A stretch of DNA of 64,000 bases from JANSWP01 sp041941305 (GTDB lineage Bacteria > Bacteroidota > Bacteroidia > Chitinophagales > Saprospiraceae): the NCBI GenBank assembly GCA_041941305.1, contig JBGTQJ010000002.1, positions 186,001 to 250,000 of the forward strand, in the 5' to 3' direction. Below, piece by piece: positions 17,105 through 26,267 of the stretch (position 1 is its first letter; each line of letters starts with the position of its first letter). The notes beneath the pieces are model-generated. The model was not told the origin of the DNA. It did no database searches and worked only from the letters and a program-made list of their open reading frames with translations. Both the position numbers and the translations under genes were made by a program.

Positions 17105-18820
17105 ATGAGCAATTTAAATTTAAAGGGTAAGCAAGCTCAAACCTATGATGCTATTGTAATCGGATCTGGTATCAGTGGTGGCTGGGCGGCTAAAGAATTG
17201 TCTGAAAAAGGACTTACAACAATTGTTTTAGAAAGGGGAAGAAATGTAGAACATATTAAAGATTATCCCACCATGAATATGAATCCCTGGGATTTAAAAT
17301 ATGGGGACAAACTTACTCGTGAAGAAAAGGAAACTACTTATCAAATTCAAAGCCGCACAGGTTATGCCGTCACACAGTCCACCAAGCATTTTTTTGTTAA
17401 TGACGAAGAAAGTCCATACACCGAAGTCAAAAGATTTGATTGGATCAGGGGATATCAGGTGGGTGGACGTTCATTGATCTGGGGACGTCAAAGTTATCGT
17501 TTGGGAGATTTGGACTTTGAAGCTAATGCAAAGGATGGTTTTGGAGTGGATTGGCCAATTCGATATAAAGATCTCGCCACCTGGTATGATTATGTAGAAA
17601 AATTTGCAGGAATTAGTGGTCAAAATGAAGGACTGCATCAATTGCCAGATGGGCAGTTTTTACCACCAATGGAAATGAATTGTGTGGAGAAGCACCTTAA
17701 AGAAAAGATCAGGGAGAATTATTCAGATCGAATTATGACTATTGGAAGATCTGCCAATTTAACCCAGCCACACAACGGTAGAGGAAAATGCCAATTCAGA
17801 AATTTATGTCGCAGGGGATGTCCATATGGGGGTTATTTTAGTAGCAATGCGGCGACTTTGCCAAGGGCAGAAAAGACAGGCAATATGACGCTTCGCCCGC
17901 ATTCGATAGTCAATGCTATCATATACGATAAGGATAAAAGGCGGGCAACTGGTGTAAGAATAATTGATGCAAAAACCAATGAAACTCAGGAATTTTATGC
18001 TAAAATCATTTTCTGTAATGCTTCAGCTCTCGGCTCCACTTTTATCTTGATGAATTCTGCTACAGATGTTTTTCCAAATGGTCTCGGAAGCTCTTCTGGT
18101 GAGTTGGGGCATAATTTAATGGATCACCACTTTCGAATTGGGGCTGAAGCACCAACAGATATGTTTCACGATCAATATTTCAAAGGCAGAAGACCAAATG
18201 GCATCTATATTCCTCGATTTAGAAATTTGGGAGATAAAAAGACGGCACAAAAGGATTTCCTGCGAGGTTATGGTTATCAGGGAGGAGGAAGAAGAGGTGA
18301 TTGGAAAGCAGCAGTTGCGGAATTGGGCTTTGGAGCCTCTCTAAAAGAAAATTTGCTATCACCCGGGAAATGGGTTATGGGAATGACTGCTTTTGGTGAA
18401 CATCTACCTTATCACGATAACAAGGTTGAACTCAATCACGATAAGTTGGATAAATGGGGACAGCCGACATTAAAGATTGATTGTGAATACAAAGAGAATG
18501 AAATTGCGATGCGAAAAGATATGAAAGCCCAGGCAGTTGAAATGTTAGAGGCAGCAGGCTATAAAAATATCAAGCCCTTTGATGGAACCTTTGTTCCTGG
18601 CCATGGCATACATGAAATGGGTACAGCGAGAATGGGACGTGATCCAAAAACATCTGTTTTGAACAAATGGAACCAAGTCTGGGATGCACCAAATGTTTTT
18701 GTTACTGATGGAGCATGCATGACTTCTTCTGCTTGCCAAAACCCTTCATTGACCTATATGGCCTTGACCGCAAGAGCTTGTGACCATGCTGTCAAAGAAT
18801 TAAATAAAAGAAATTTATAA
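17105..18820 (+). CDS. GMC family FAD-dependent oxidoreductase
   Basis: The N-terminal FAD motif is IVIGSGISGGWAAKEL (about 18-33) with the following acidic residue in VLERG. The C-terminal GMC domain keeps the catalytic His in HGIHEMGTARMG and the last signature SSACQNPSLTYMAL. A cysteine cluster, KCQFRNLCRRGCPYGG, sits in the middle, as in membrane dehydrogenases of this branch. The next gene, 3 bases downstream, encodes a gluconate 2-dehydrogenase subunit 3 type partner, so the pair probably oxidises a sugar or glycoside in the periplasm; known relatives include glucoside 3-dehydrogenases. This subunit has no signal of its own and would be carried across by the partner's Tat signal. No cytochrome c subunit is adjacent. 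Confidence 0.88.
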   Translation: MSNLNLKGKQAQTYDAIVIGSGISGGWAAKELSEKGLTTIVLERGRNVEHIKDYPTMNMNPWDLKYGDKLTREEKETTYQIQSRTGYAVTQSTKHFFVNDEESPYTEVKRFDWIRGYQVGGRSLIWGRQSYRLGDLDFEANAKDGFGVDWPIRYKDLATWYDYVEKFAGISGQNEGLHQLPDGQFLPPMEMNCVEKHLKEKIRENYSDRIMTIGRSANLTQPHNGRGKCQFRNLCRRGCPYGGYFSSNAATLPRAEKTGNMTLRPHSIVNAIIYDKDKRRATGVRIIDAKTNETQEFYAKIIFCNASALGSTFILMNSATDVFPNGLGSSSGELGHNLMDHHFRIGAEAPTDMFHDQYFKGRRPNGIYIPRFRNLGDKKTAQKDFLRGYGYQGGGRRGDWKAAVAELGFGASLKENLLSPGKWVMGMTAFGEHLPYHDNKVELNHDKLDKWGQPTLKIDCEYKENEIAMRKDMKAQAVEMLEAAGYKNIKPFDGTFVPGHGIHEMGTARMGRDPKTSVLNKWNQVWDAPNVFVTDGACMTSSACQNPSLTYMALTARACDHAVKELNKRNL

Positions 18821-18823
18821 GAT

Positions 18824-19399
18824 ATGAATAGAAGAGATGCAATAAAGAGAACGGCATTTTTAATGGGTGGGACCATTTCGGCTGCTGCAATGGTGGGGGT
18901 TTTAAATGGATGCCAACCTGTGAGCAAAGGAATAAATTGGGAACCTCAATTTTTGACATTGGAACAAGGAAAAATGGTTTCCCTTATTGCAGAACGAATC
19001 ATACCTGCTACTGAAACACCAGGGGCAAAAGATGTGGGCGTTCCGGAATTTATTGATTTGATGTTGAAAGACTATTATGAAGGTAAGGATCAAAAAAGGT
19101 TTTTGGAAGGTTTGGCAAAAGTAGAATCAGATGCCCAGTCTGCACATGGAAAACCTTTTGTTCAATTGAATCCTGAAGAACAAGATGCTATTTTGACGAA
19201 GTTTGATCGGGTTGCTTTTGATACGAATAAAAATGGAGTTGATGATCAGCCTTTTTTTACTATGGTCAAAGAACTCACCCTGCTTGGCTATTTTACTTCA
19301 GAAGTAGGTGCTACCGAAGTTTTACAGTATGACCCAGTTCCAGGGAATTATGAAGGATGCGTGCCTTTAGTGGATGTCGGCCGTGCCTGGGCAACCTGA
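18824..19399 (+). CDS. Gluconate 2-dehydrogenase subunit 3 family protein (Tat-exported)
   Basis: This 191-residue protein is the small partner of the preceding GMC dehydrogenase. It begins MNRRDAIKRTAFLMGG, a twin-arginine signal, followed by a hydrophobic stretch and Cys in VLNGCQPVS, which could be lipidated. The middle AERIIPATETPGAKDVGVPEF and the closing GYFTSEVGATEVLQYDPVPG are typical of the family. In known systems this subunit supplies the Tat signal for the folded FAD subunit. The pair is transcribed together. Confidence 0.88.
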   Translation: MNRRDAIKRTAFLMGGTISAAAMVGVLNGCQPVSKGINWEPQFLTLEQGKMVSLIAERIIPATETPGAKDVGVPEFIDLMLKDYYEGKDQKRFLEGLAKVESDAQSAHGKPFVQLNPEEQDAILTKFDRVAFDTNKNGVDDQPFFTMVKELTLLGYFTSEVGATEVLQYDPVPGNYEGCVPLVDVGRAWAT

Positions 19400-19449
19400 T
19401 TTACCATAAAGAAAAATAGGAACAAATAGGGCGCTTCAAAAATCAAATT

Positions 19450-20559
19450 ATGCTCTTGAGGATAGTAATATCAATAATGTTTTGTGGAATTTTTAATGAA
19501 GTATACAGTCAACTTCATCAACCTGTTTTTTCGAGCCTTACCGAAGAAGAACTATTAGAAAGCTTGGTGATAAGTTATAAACCAAATCTCGACCTCACTC
19601 AGGCGATGTCTCGCGATACACTTTTTGGAAACATTGATAGTCCAAATGATTCTTTAACCTGTGTTTATTCCGGGTTTAAAATCTGGCTTGATCCCACTGA
19701 TGATCCGACTCAGGCTGCCTTCATGGGAGGAGGACCAAACGCTATCAATACAGAACACACTTTTCCCAAAAGCCTTGGAGCAACTGGTTTGGCAGAGGGA
19801 GATATGCATAATTTATACGCCACTCGTGCAGATGTAAATCAAGCAAGAGCCAATTTGCCTTTTGGGGAAATTGAAGATTCTCAAGTGGAAACCTGGTATT
19901 ATCTGAATCAGTCTCAAAGTACCATTCCCACTCAGGATATTGATTTGTATAGTGAAAGGACGGATGCTTTTTTTGAAGTACCGGAGGCACACAAGGGTAA
20001 TGTGGCGAGATCCATGTTCTATTTTTATACGATGTACAAGGAGCAAGCAGATATGGCAGATGCAACCTTTTTTGAAAATCAAAGAATAACATTTTGTCAA
20101 TGGCATTTGCTCGATCCAGTTGATCAGGAAGAGTGGAATCGGACCTTTCATATTGCAGCGTATCAGGATGGCAAACCCAATCCTTTTGTATTGGACTGTA
20201 CCTTGCCAGAGCGCTCTTATTGTATTAATTTTGGTCAAAAATGTGAGCCCGTTTCAGCTGATGAGGCAATTGAGACTTCTGCTCCACTACTTTTTAAAAA
20301 TGAACCCAATCCTTTTTATTTCCAAACCAAAATTCGCTACCGTCTGGATCAACAATATAAAGTCAAAGTACTTATCTTCAATAATTTAGGGCAAAGGGTT
20401 TCCACCTTGGTTAATCAAACTCAATCAAAAGGAGATTATGAAATAATATGGGAAAAACCAGCACAAAATCTGAGTGGCACATTTTTTTGTCATTTGATCT
20501 TACAGGATAACTCCAAACATTATTCAGCTATTCAAAAGATGATCATCCTTCCTGAATAG
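19450..20559 (+). CDS. Secreted endonuclease I with T9SS sorting domain
   Basis: The protein has a signal peptide (ending VYSQ) and the endonuclease I family core: NTEHTFPKSLGATG followed by DMHNLYATRADVNQARANLP, the His/Asn/Arg pattern of the metal-dependent DNase active site. The final ~85 residues form a T9SS sorting domain (FKNEPNPFYFQTKIRYRL, VLIFNNLGQRV, SGTFFCHLILQD, KMIILPE). At 369 residues it should act as an extracellular or surface nuclease that degrades DNA or RNA for nutrients. It lies 50 bases after the GMC partner and 21 bases before the next gene. Confidence 0.9.
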   Translation: MLLRIVISIMFCGIFNEVYSQLHQPVFSSLTEEELLESLVISYKPNLDLTQAMSRDTLFGNIDSPNDSLTCVYSGFKIWLDPTDDPTQAAFMGGGPNAINTEHTFPKSLGATGLAEGDMHNLYATRADVNQARANLPFGEIEDSQVETWYYLNQSQSTIPTQDIDLYSERTDAFFEVPEAHKGNVARSMFYFYTMYKEQADMADATFFENQRITFCQWHLLDPVDQEEWNRTFHIAAYQDGKPNPFVLDCTLPERSYCINFGQKCEPVSADEAIETSAPLLFKNEPNPFYFQTKIRYRLDQQYKVKVLIFNNLGQRVSTLVNQTQSKGDYEIIWEKPAQNLSGTFFCHLILQDNSKHYSAIQKMIILPE

Positions 20560-20580
20560 AGACTACATCAAGTAAAAAAA

Positions 20581-21621
20581 ATGAGACTATCTACTCTAAT
20601 TCTTGTTTGCCTGATTTATTCTATTTCAAATAGTTTGATTGCTCAGCCAGAGGCTGCACAAACTGTTTTTCAATCCTTTCATTCAGAAGAAGTTTTAAAC
20701 ATCAAGGTTAAAACGGATCTTAGAAAGTTAATAAAGTTTAAATCTGAAGAAGAATACCAGGATGCAGAATTATCTTATACCCACAATGGCTCAGATGAAA
20801 ATTGGCTAGTAGAAGTCAGGGCACGCGGTAATTTGCGACAACGAGTATGTTATATACCTCCTCTGAAGGTAAAATTTCCAAAAGAAGAAGTTGCAGCAAG
20901 AGGTTGGAAAAATTATCGAAGTCTTAAATTGGTAAGTTTTTGTAAAACGCAGAAATCTTTTCAGGATTTGGTGGCAAAGGAGTATCATATTTATAAAATA
21001 TATAACCTCCTAACAGAATTTAGCTTTAAAGTCCAATTGGTGAAAATTGACTTTCAGGATTCTAAAAATAAAATGAAACCACTTACCACGCTTGGTTTTT
21101 TTATTGAGCCTGAAAAAGAAATGGCGGAGCGACTCGATGCTCAGATTATTGAACCCAGAATTGTAAGTCCAAGGCGAGTGGTCAAAGAAGCATATGATTT
21201 ATTTTGTGTATTTCAATTTATGATGGGAAATACAGATTGGTCTGTATATAATTTGCATAATCTAAAACTGATCTACAAAGAAGGTTATAAATTCCCCATT
21301 CCGGTAGCATATGATTTTGACAATTCTGGATTTGTAAATGCGCCCTATGCAGCACCACATGAACTGATTCCAATAGAAAATATACGGCAAAGATGTTACA
21401 TGGGATTGTGCCGGGAGGAAGGAACTTACGAGAAAACTTTCGAACATTTTCAGAATAAGAAAGCCGCCATATTTGAGTATTTAGATGGAGAAACGTTGCT
21501 TTCGGCTTCTTCAAAAAAAATGGCAATCAGGTATTTAAATGAATTTTATGATATTTTGGATAACCCCAAAAAGTGTAGAAAGATGATTGTGGAATATTGC
21601 GATAAGTTTTTGTTGAAGTAA
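20581..21621 (+). CDS. Secreted protein, CotH-kinase-like
   Basis: A signal peptide (ending SLIAQ) opens this 346-residue protein. Two parts recall the CotH/secretory kinase-like fold: VEVRARGNLRQRVCYIPPLK near residue 79 and, further on, FQFMMGNTDWSVYNLHNLKL followed by PVAYDFDNSGFVNAPYA, where Asp and Asn would be the catalytic and metal residues (compare GNxDxH...N and yDfD of CotH). The family match is by eye and remote, so kinase activity is only possible. It follows the endonuclease by 21 bases, suggesting one transcript. Confidence 0.65.
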   Translation: MRLSTLILVCLIYSISNSLIAQPEAAQTVFQSFHSEEVLNIKVKTDLRKLIKFKSEEEYQDAELSYTHNGSDENWLVEVRARGNLRQRVCYIPPLKVKFPKEEVAARGWKNYRSLKLVSFCKTQKSFQDLVAKEYHIYKIYNLLTEFSFKVQLVKIDFQDSKNKMKPLTTLGFFIEPEKEMAERLDAQIIEPRIVSPRRVVKEAYDLFCVFQFMMGNTDWSVYNLHNLKLIYKEGYKFPIPVAYDFDNSGFVNAPYAAPHELIPIENIRQRCYMGLCREEGTYEKTFEHFQNKKAAIFEYLDGETLLSASSKKMAIRYLNEFYDILDNPKKCRKMIVEYCDKFLLK

Positions 21622-21760
21622 ATTATTGGTACTTATATCAATGTTTGGAATTTGATGAATACATCCCTTTGGGAATGAAATTATTTAGAACCCAAGGTTT
21701 TAATATTTAAAAATCAGATCTGTCAGATCCTTTTTTATAACAAATAGATTCATTTAAAGT

Positions 21761-23089
21761 ATGAAAAACCAACTTCTAATCTTACTGCTTTTCATTTCCA
21801 CATTTTCCTTTTCACAAGATTCTAAATTAAAAGCACTCGTTGGAGGAACCCTCATCGATGGTTATGGCGGTACACCAATTCAGAATAGCGTCATCCTCAT
21901 TGAAGGAGAAAGGATCAAAGCCATAGGACATCAGGGTAATTTGAAGGTGCCAGAGGGAGCAGAAGTCATTTCTACCGAAGGGATGAGTGTCTTACCTGGA
22001 TTATGGGATATGCACGTTCACTTGATGATCAATGGGCACGCAGATTATGGACATTGGGATAGGAAATACCCACCCCTATTTAAAGATGTTATTATGCCGT
22101 CTTCGGCAAAACAATTGCTCCACGCTGGGATTACTAGTGCAAGGGATTTAGGAGCACCTTTAGAGGAATCTATTTATGTTCGAGATGCGATTAACCGTGG
22201 AGCATTAGAAGGACCAACCATGTATATGTCTGGACCCTTCATTCAACACAAACCATATCCCGGAACTGAACTATTCCGTTGGGGTGTGGAAGGAGCAGAT
22301 GAGGCAAGGTCAAAAGTGCGCAAACTGGTAGAAGCAGGAGTAGATTGCATAAAATTGATTGACCAGGATCAAATGCAGATGGAGGAAGTCTATGCTGTGG
22401 TAGAGGAAGCTCACAAACATGGGTTGACTGTTGTGGCTCATTCTCATCGTCCAGAAGAAATTAGAAGAGGGTTACTGGCAGGGGTTGATTGTTTTGAACA
22501 TACTGGTCATGCGACAGCCCCGGAGTATCCAGCTGATGTCCTGGAAATGATAAAAGAGCGGACTGCTACAGGCAAAAAATTATTTTGGACGCCTACCATT
22601 GAAGGGTTGTGGAATTATGATTACAAAAGAGATTACCCAGAGGAATTGGACAATGATTCCTGGCACATGGGGCTTCCAGATTCAATCATTCAAGATATCA
22701 AACAATCTTTTCGTTATCCCAATCGCCTGCCCTATTTTCAAATTACGCCTTACCGAAAGCCTACCCTTGCACGGAAATTTGAGCAGCTAAAAAATGCTGG
22801 AGTCGTATTATTAATTGGAACGGACAGTGGTATTCCTATGAAATTTCACAGCCAATCTACCTGGCATGAATTGGATGTTTGGGTGAATGAGTTGGGCTAT
22901 GATCCAATGTTGGCAATTCGTGGAGCTACTTATTGGCCGGCAGTATGTATGGGGGTTCAAAAAGATTATGGTACCATCGAAGAAGGGAAATATGCAGATA
23001 TTATTGCTGTGAAAGGAGATGTTTTGCGCTACATTGCTTTACTGCAGGACGTCGATCTGGTTATTAAACATGGACGAAAAGTGAGGTGA
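21761..23089 (+). CDS. Secreted amidohydrolase family protein (imidazolonepropionase-like)
   Basis: A signal peptide (ending FSFSQ) precedes a complete amidohydrolase barrel. The metal-binding HxH is GLWDMHVHL (His85, His87), the bridging lysine is in DCIKLIDQD, further ligands are in VVAHSH and CFEHTGH, and the catalytic Asp in LLIGTDSGIP. The closing GTIEEGKYADIIAVKGD is typical of the family. Most likely a dipeptidase/prolidase-like or related metal hydrolase of the cell envelope; the substrate is not readable. Convergent with pth, 2 bases apart. Confidence 0.88.
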   Translation: MKNQLLILLLFISTFSFSQDSKLKALVGGTLIDGYGGTPIQNSVILIEGERIKAIGHQGNLKVPEGAEVISTEGMSVLPGLWDMHVHLMINGHADYGHWDRKYPPLFKDVIMPSSAKQLLHAGITSARDLGAPLEESIYVRDAINRGALEGPTMYMSGPFIQHKPYPGTELFRWGVEGADEARSKVRKLVEAGVDCIKLIDQDQMQMEEVYAVVEEAHKHGLTVVAHSHRPEEIRRGLLAGVDCFEHTGHATAPEYPADVLEMIKERTATGKKLFWTPTIEGLWNYDYKRDYPEELDNDSWHMGLPDSIIQDIKQSFRYPNRLPYFQITPYRKPTLARKFEQLKNAGVVLLIGTDSGIPMKFHSQSTWHELDVWVNELGYDPMLAIRGATYWPAVCMGVQKDYGTIEEGKYADIIAVKGDVLRYIALLQDVDLVIKHGRKVR

Positions 23090-23091
23090 TC

Positions 23092-23712
23092 TTATTTTTT
23101 ATTGAATTGGGTCATGGTATGCTGCAATCCTATTGTACCGAAACTTTTTATCGTTTCGCAAGCATATTTTAGAACCTCAGGGAGGGCATCTAACTCCTCA
23201 CTTGTCCATTCGCCTAATACAAAATTAGATTGCTGTCCTTGGTGGTAATCATTTCCAAGTCCAATTCTCAGGCGTGCATAATTGTTGCCACCGGTCATGC
23301 TATCGATATCCTTAAGTCCATTGTGTCCGCCGTCTTTTCCTTTTCCCCGTAGCCGTTGCTTGCCAAATGGCAAATTCAAATCATCTAAAACAACGAGTAA
23401 GTTTTGCTTTTGAATTTTCTTTTTTTGAAGCCAGTATCTGACAGACTTCCCACTGAGGTTCATAAAGGTTGAAGGCTTTAGCAATACAAATGTTCTGCCC
23501 TTATGTTTAAACTCTGCAATGTCTCCCAAATAATCATCTTTAAAACTCACTTCAAATTCTTTTGCCAATAAATCCACTACCTCAAAACCAATATTATGTC
23601 TGGTGCCATCGTATTTGGCACCCATATTTCCTAAACCTGCAATTAAATATTTCATCGGATCTGGTTCCTCCTTTTTAGAAAAAAAATTAATGATGCTTTG
23701 AATAAACCCCAC
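23092..23712 (-). CDS. pth: Peptidyl-tRNA hydrolase
   Basis: Pth frees tRNA from peptidyl-tRNAs dropped by the ribosome. The core starts MKYLIAGLGNMGAKYDGTRHNIGF, including the catalytic His (TRHNIGF) and Asn; LLVVLDDLNLPFG and GGHNGLKDI with the conserved His and Asn follow. The frame begins at a GTG (23712) giving a 19-residue extension (MGFIQSIINFFSKKEEPDP) before the first ATG at 23655. I recall related N-terminal extensions in other Bacteroidota, so I kept the long form, but the ATG start is quite possible. Confidence 0.93.
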   Translation of the reverse strand: MGFIQSIINFFSKKEEPDPMKYLIAGLGNMGAKYDGTRHNIGFEVVDLLAKEFEVSFKDDYLGDIAEFKHKGRTFVLLKPSTFMNLSGKSVRYWLQKKKIQKQNLLVVLDDLNLPFGKQRLRGKGKDGGHNGLKDIDSMTGGNNYARLRIGLGNDYHQGQQSNFVLGEWTSEELDALPEVLKYACETIKSFGTIGLQHTMTQFNKK

Positions 23713-23740
23713 TTAGTTTTTGTTTGGTTTTATAATCAAC

Positions 23741-23771
23741 TGAAAATCAAAGAATTGGTTTTTGATTTTCA
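23741..23771. repeat. 11-bp inverted repeat between pth and the divergent patatin
   Basis: TGAAAATCAAA (23741-23751) and TTTGATTTTCA (23761-23771) pair perfectly around a 9-base loop. A third related copy, TTTTTGATTTTCAAAC, lies at 23793-23808. The group sits in the 160-base divergent promoter region and may bind a regulator. Confidence 0.45.
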
Positions 23772-23823
23772 AAATTTGCCGCAAATATATATTTTTTGAT
23801 TTTCAAACAGCTTGGAATGGCTA

Positions 23824-23853
23824 TTGTACTTAATACCAAAAAAGCTAAATTTG
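23824..23853 (+). promoter_or_regulatory. Predicted promoter of the second patatin gene
   Basis: TTG (23824-23826), a 19-base spacer and TAAATTTG (23846-23853) fit the Bacteroidota consensus fully. The start point would be near 23859, leaving a leader of about 14 bases before the ATG at 23873. Confidence 0.65.
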
Positions 23854-23872
23854 TTTCCTTACCTCCTATTCT

Positions 23873-26125
23873 ATGAGAAAATGGTTTAAAGACATATTCT
23901 ATTCATTTCCTTTTCAATTGCTGATTTTGCATCTTAGGAGCAATTTGATTTTGCTCGCAATTTGGATAGTTTTGGCTCTTTTTATTGCTGGAGATCTCGC
24001 ATTTAGTTTTGGCTTAAAATACTTGTTTCTTTCACCAGAATATTTAGGTAAAGTAGGTTTCTGGAGTTTTTTCTTTTTGGGCTTTGGCTTTGGCGCAATG
24101 TTAATGAGCTGGAATTTGACTACCTATTTATTGAGTGCTCAGTTCTTTCCGTTTCTCGCCTCTTTAGCTCGCCCATTCACGAAATTTTGTATCAATAATT
24201 TTCTGGTACCCGCTGCATTTATTGTCCTGTTTTTTATTTGTTTGGTGAATTTTGAAATTCATTACGAGTCACTTACTGGATTGGAAGCGCTTAAAAATAG
24301 TCTTGCTTTTTTATTTGGTATAGCTTCTTTAGTATTGTTGATAGCCGCCTATTTTAATTATACGAATAAAGATATTTTGAGTTATGTAAATCCTAGAAAG
24401 CACATACCTCCTCATTTGATGACAGGCCCAGGGAAAAGCAGAGGATTGCCAGATTTTGAAGCCATTAAAGCGAATAGAAACCAATGGAGGGTTGATACCT
24501 ATTTGACCGACTCCTTCAAACCTCGATTGGTACGTAGCGTGGCGCATTATGATATTCGTTTATTATTCCGGGTTTTTAAACAAAATCATACCAATGCCCT
24601 GATGGTACAACTTTTTAGTCTGGTCATTTTAGTTGCTCTTGGGTATTTGATAGATCGCCCAGCATTTAGAATTCCAGCCGGGGCAAGTATTTTTCTACTG
24701 AGTTCTATTGTAATTGCGATCACTGGGGCGATTTCCTATTGGTTTCAACGGTGGCGAATGCTTGTTTTGTTTTTACTTTTTGTATTGATAAATCAAATTA
24801 CCAGATACGATTTTTTGCACCATAAGAACAAAGCTTATGGACTGAATTACAACATTGAAAAAGCGGATTATTCACTAGGGAACTTAAAGGCGATTTGTTC
24901 TCCTGAAAATGTTGAAGAGGATTTAGCAAATACGACTCAAATATTAAATAATTGGAAATCCAAGAATGAAACGAGAAGCGAAGAAAAGCCGAAAATGATT
25001 TTCTACTGTGTAAGTGGAGGAGGGCTTAAATCTGCAACCTGGGCAATGAAGGTTCTGCAATATGGCGATGAGATTACACATGGAGAATTTATGAAACATA
25101 CGGTTTTAATGTCTGGCGCTTCTGGTGGAATGCTGGGCACATCCTATTTCAGAGAGTTGTATTTAGAAAATCAAACCAAAGAAGCATTCAATATTTATGA
25201 TTCTACTTATGTGGATGATATTTCCAAAGATTTGCTAAACTCTATTGCTTTTACCATTATTTCCAATGACTTATTCATGCCTTGGGTCAGTTTTGAAAAG
25301 GGAGGATTTAATTACAAAAAGGACAGAGGGTATATTTTTGAGAAGCAGTTTAATGAAAATACGTCCTACAGGCTTGATAAAACATTAGCAGATTATAAAG
25401 AACCTGAAAAAGAAGCCATCATTCCACTTACTTTTATAACTCCTTCTGTTGTAAATGATGGAAGAAGAATGATTATTAGTTCTCAGGGAGTTTCCTACAT
25501 GATGGCTGCACCGGTCGGTATTGAAGTTCCAAATTCTGTAGGAATTGATGCTATTGATTTTGGAAGATTATTTGATGCCCAAAAATCCAACAATATTCAA
25601 TTTACAACAATATTGAGGATGAATGCGACCTATCCATATATTTTGCCCAATGTATTTCTTCCATGCACTCCCCGGATTGAGGTAATGGATGCAGGCTTTC
25701 GCGATAATTTTGGTTTAAAAACTGCTACCAGGTTTATCCATGTTTTTCAAGATTGGATTAGCGAAAATACAAGCGGAGTTGTTTTTGTAATTGTCAGAGC
25801 TTTTGACAGGAAAAAATTGATTAAATCGAGCGAGAATGAAGGCATCTTTGAATCTGTTTTCAATCCTTTGGGCATTGCTGGTAAAATTATGACCCTACAG
25901 GATTTTGAGCACGATACCAATTTAGGGTTTATTTACGATATTCTTGGCAAGCAAAATACAGAAATCATTCGATTTACTTACCGCCCGGGTAAAGTACTTA
26001 AAGATGGAGCTGCTTCCATTTCCTTTCATTTGACGAATCGTGAAAAGAGGGATATAATCGAGGCCGTACATTCGGATGAAAATCAGGAAAGCTTTAGAAA
26101 GTTGAAGGGTTTATTGATTCAATAA
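23873..26125 (+). CDS. Polytopic membrane patatin-like phospholipase
   Basis: The first ~310 residues hold several membrane segments (about 22-45, 62-88, 108-127, 142-162, 245-260, 268-290 and 295-311). The C-terminal half is a complete patatin domain: oxyanion motif YCVSGGGLKSATW (379-390), nucleophile Ser417 in a regular GASGG, and the Asp606-containing MDAGFRDNFG. It differs from the other patatin in this window, where the membrane part is inserted between the catalytic halves. The role could be membrane lipid remodelling; the substrate is unknown. It has its own promoter and is followed by the ileS leader region. Confidence 0.85.
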   Translation: MRKWFKDIFYSFPFQLLILHLRSNLILLAIWIVLALFIAGDLAFSFGLKYLFLSPEYLGKVGFWSFFFLGFGFGAMLMSWNLTTYLLSAQFFPFLASLARPFTKFCINNFLVPAAFIVLFFICLVNFEIHYESLTGLEALKNSLAFLFGIASLVLLIAAYFNYTNKDILSYVNPRKHIPPHLMTGPGKSRGLPDFEAIKANRNQWRVDTYLTDSFKPRLVRSVAHYDIRLLFRVFKQNHTNALMVQLFSLVILVALGYLIDRPAFRIPAGASIFLLSSIVIAITGAISYWFQRWRMLVLFLLFVLINQITRYDFLHHKNKAYGLNYNIEKADYSLGNLKAICSPENVEEDLANTTQILNNWKSKNETRSEEKPKMIFYCVSGGGLKSATWAMKVLQYGDEITHGEFMKHTVLMSGASGGMLGTSYFRELYLENQTKEAFNIYDSTYVDDISKDLLNSIAFTIISNDLFMPWVSFEKGGFNYKKDRGYIFEKQFNENTSYRLDKTLADYKEPEKEAIIPLTFITPSVVNDGRRMIISSQGVSYMMAAPVGIEVPNSVGIDAIDFGRLFDAQKSNNIQFTTILRMNATYPYILPNVFLPCTPRIEVMDAGFRDNFGLKTATRFIHVFQDWISENTSGVVFVIVRAFDRKKLIKSSENEGIFESVFNPLGIAGKIMTLQDFEHDTNLGFIYDILGKQNTEIIRFTYRPGKVLKDGAASISFHLTNREKRDIIEAVHSDENQESFRKLKGLLIQ

Positions 26126-26150
26126 AATCCAAATTGCATGTCAGAGAAGC

Positions 26151-26181
26151 TTGACCTTGAATTGAAAAAAACCTATACTTG
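26151..26181 (+). promoter_or_regulatory. Predicted promoter of the ileS leader
   Basis: TTG (26151-26153, in CTTGACC), a 20-base spacer and TATACTTG (26174-26181) match TTG-N20-TAnnTTTG with one mismatch. The start point would be near 26187, about 18 bases before the leader ATG at 26205, so both leader peptide and attenuator would be on the transcript. Confidence 0.55.
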
Positions 26182-26204
26182 CAGTCAAATTTTGAAATCA
26201 AAAA

Positions 26205-26267
26205 ATGAATTTCTCTAGAAATATTATTATCAGCATAATTATTATTGGATTGCCTGGCAATCTGTGA
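26205..26267 (+). CDS. Isoleucine-rich leader peptide upstream of ileS
   Basis: This 20-codon frame (ATG at 26205, TGA at 26265) reads MNFSRNIIISIIIIGLPGNL. Seven of the eight codons from 26223 to 26246 are isoleucine (five or more ATT, plus ATC and ATA). The start is in an A-rich context typical of Bacteroidota. It lies between a predicted promoter and a strong terminator, directly in front of isoleucyl-tRNA synthetase. Such a stretch would make ribosomes pause when charged tRNA-Ile is scarce, as in his, trp, ilv and pheST attenuators. The peptide itself probably has no function. Confidence 0.8.
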   Translation: MNFSRNIIISIIIIGLPGNL

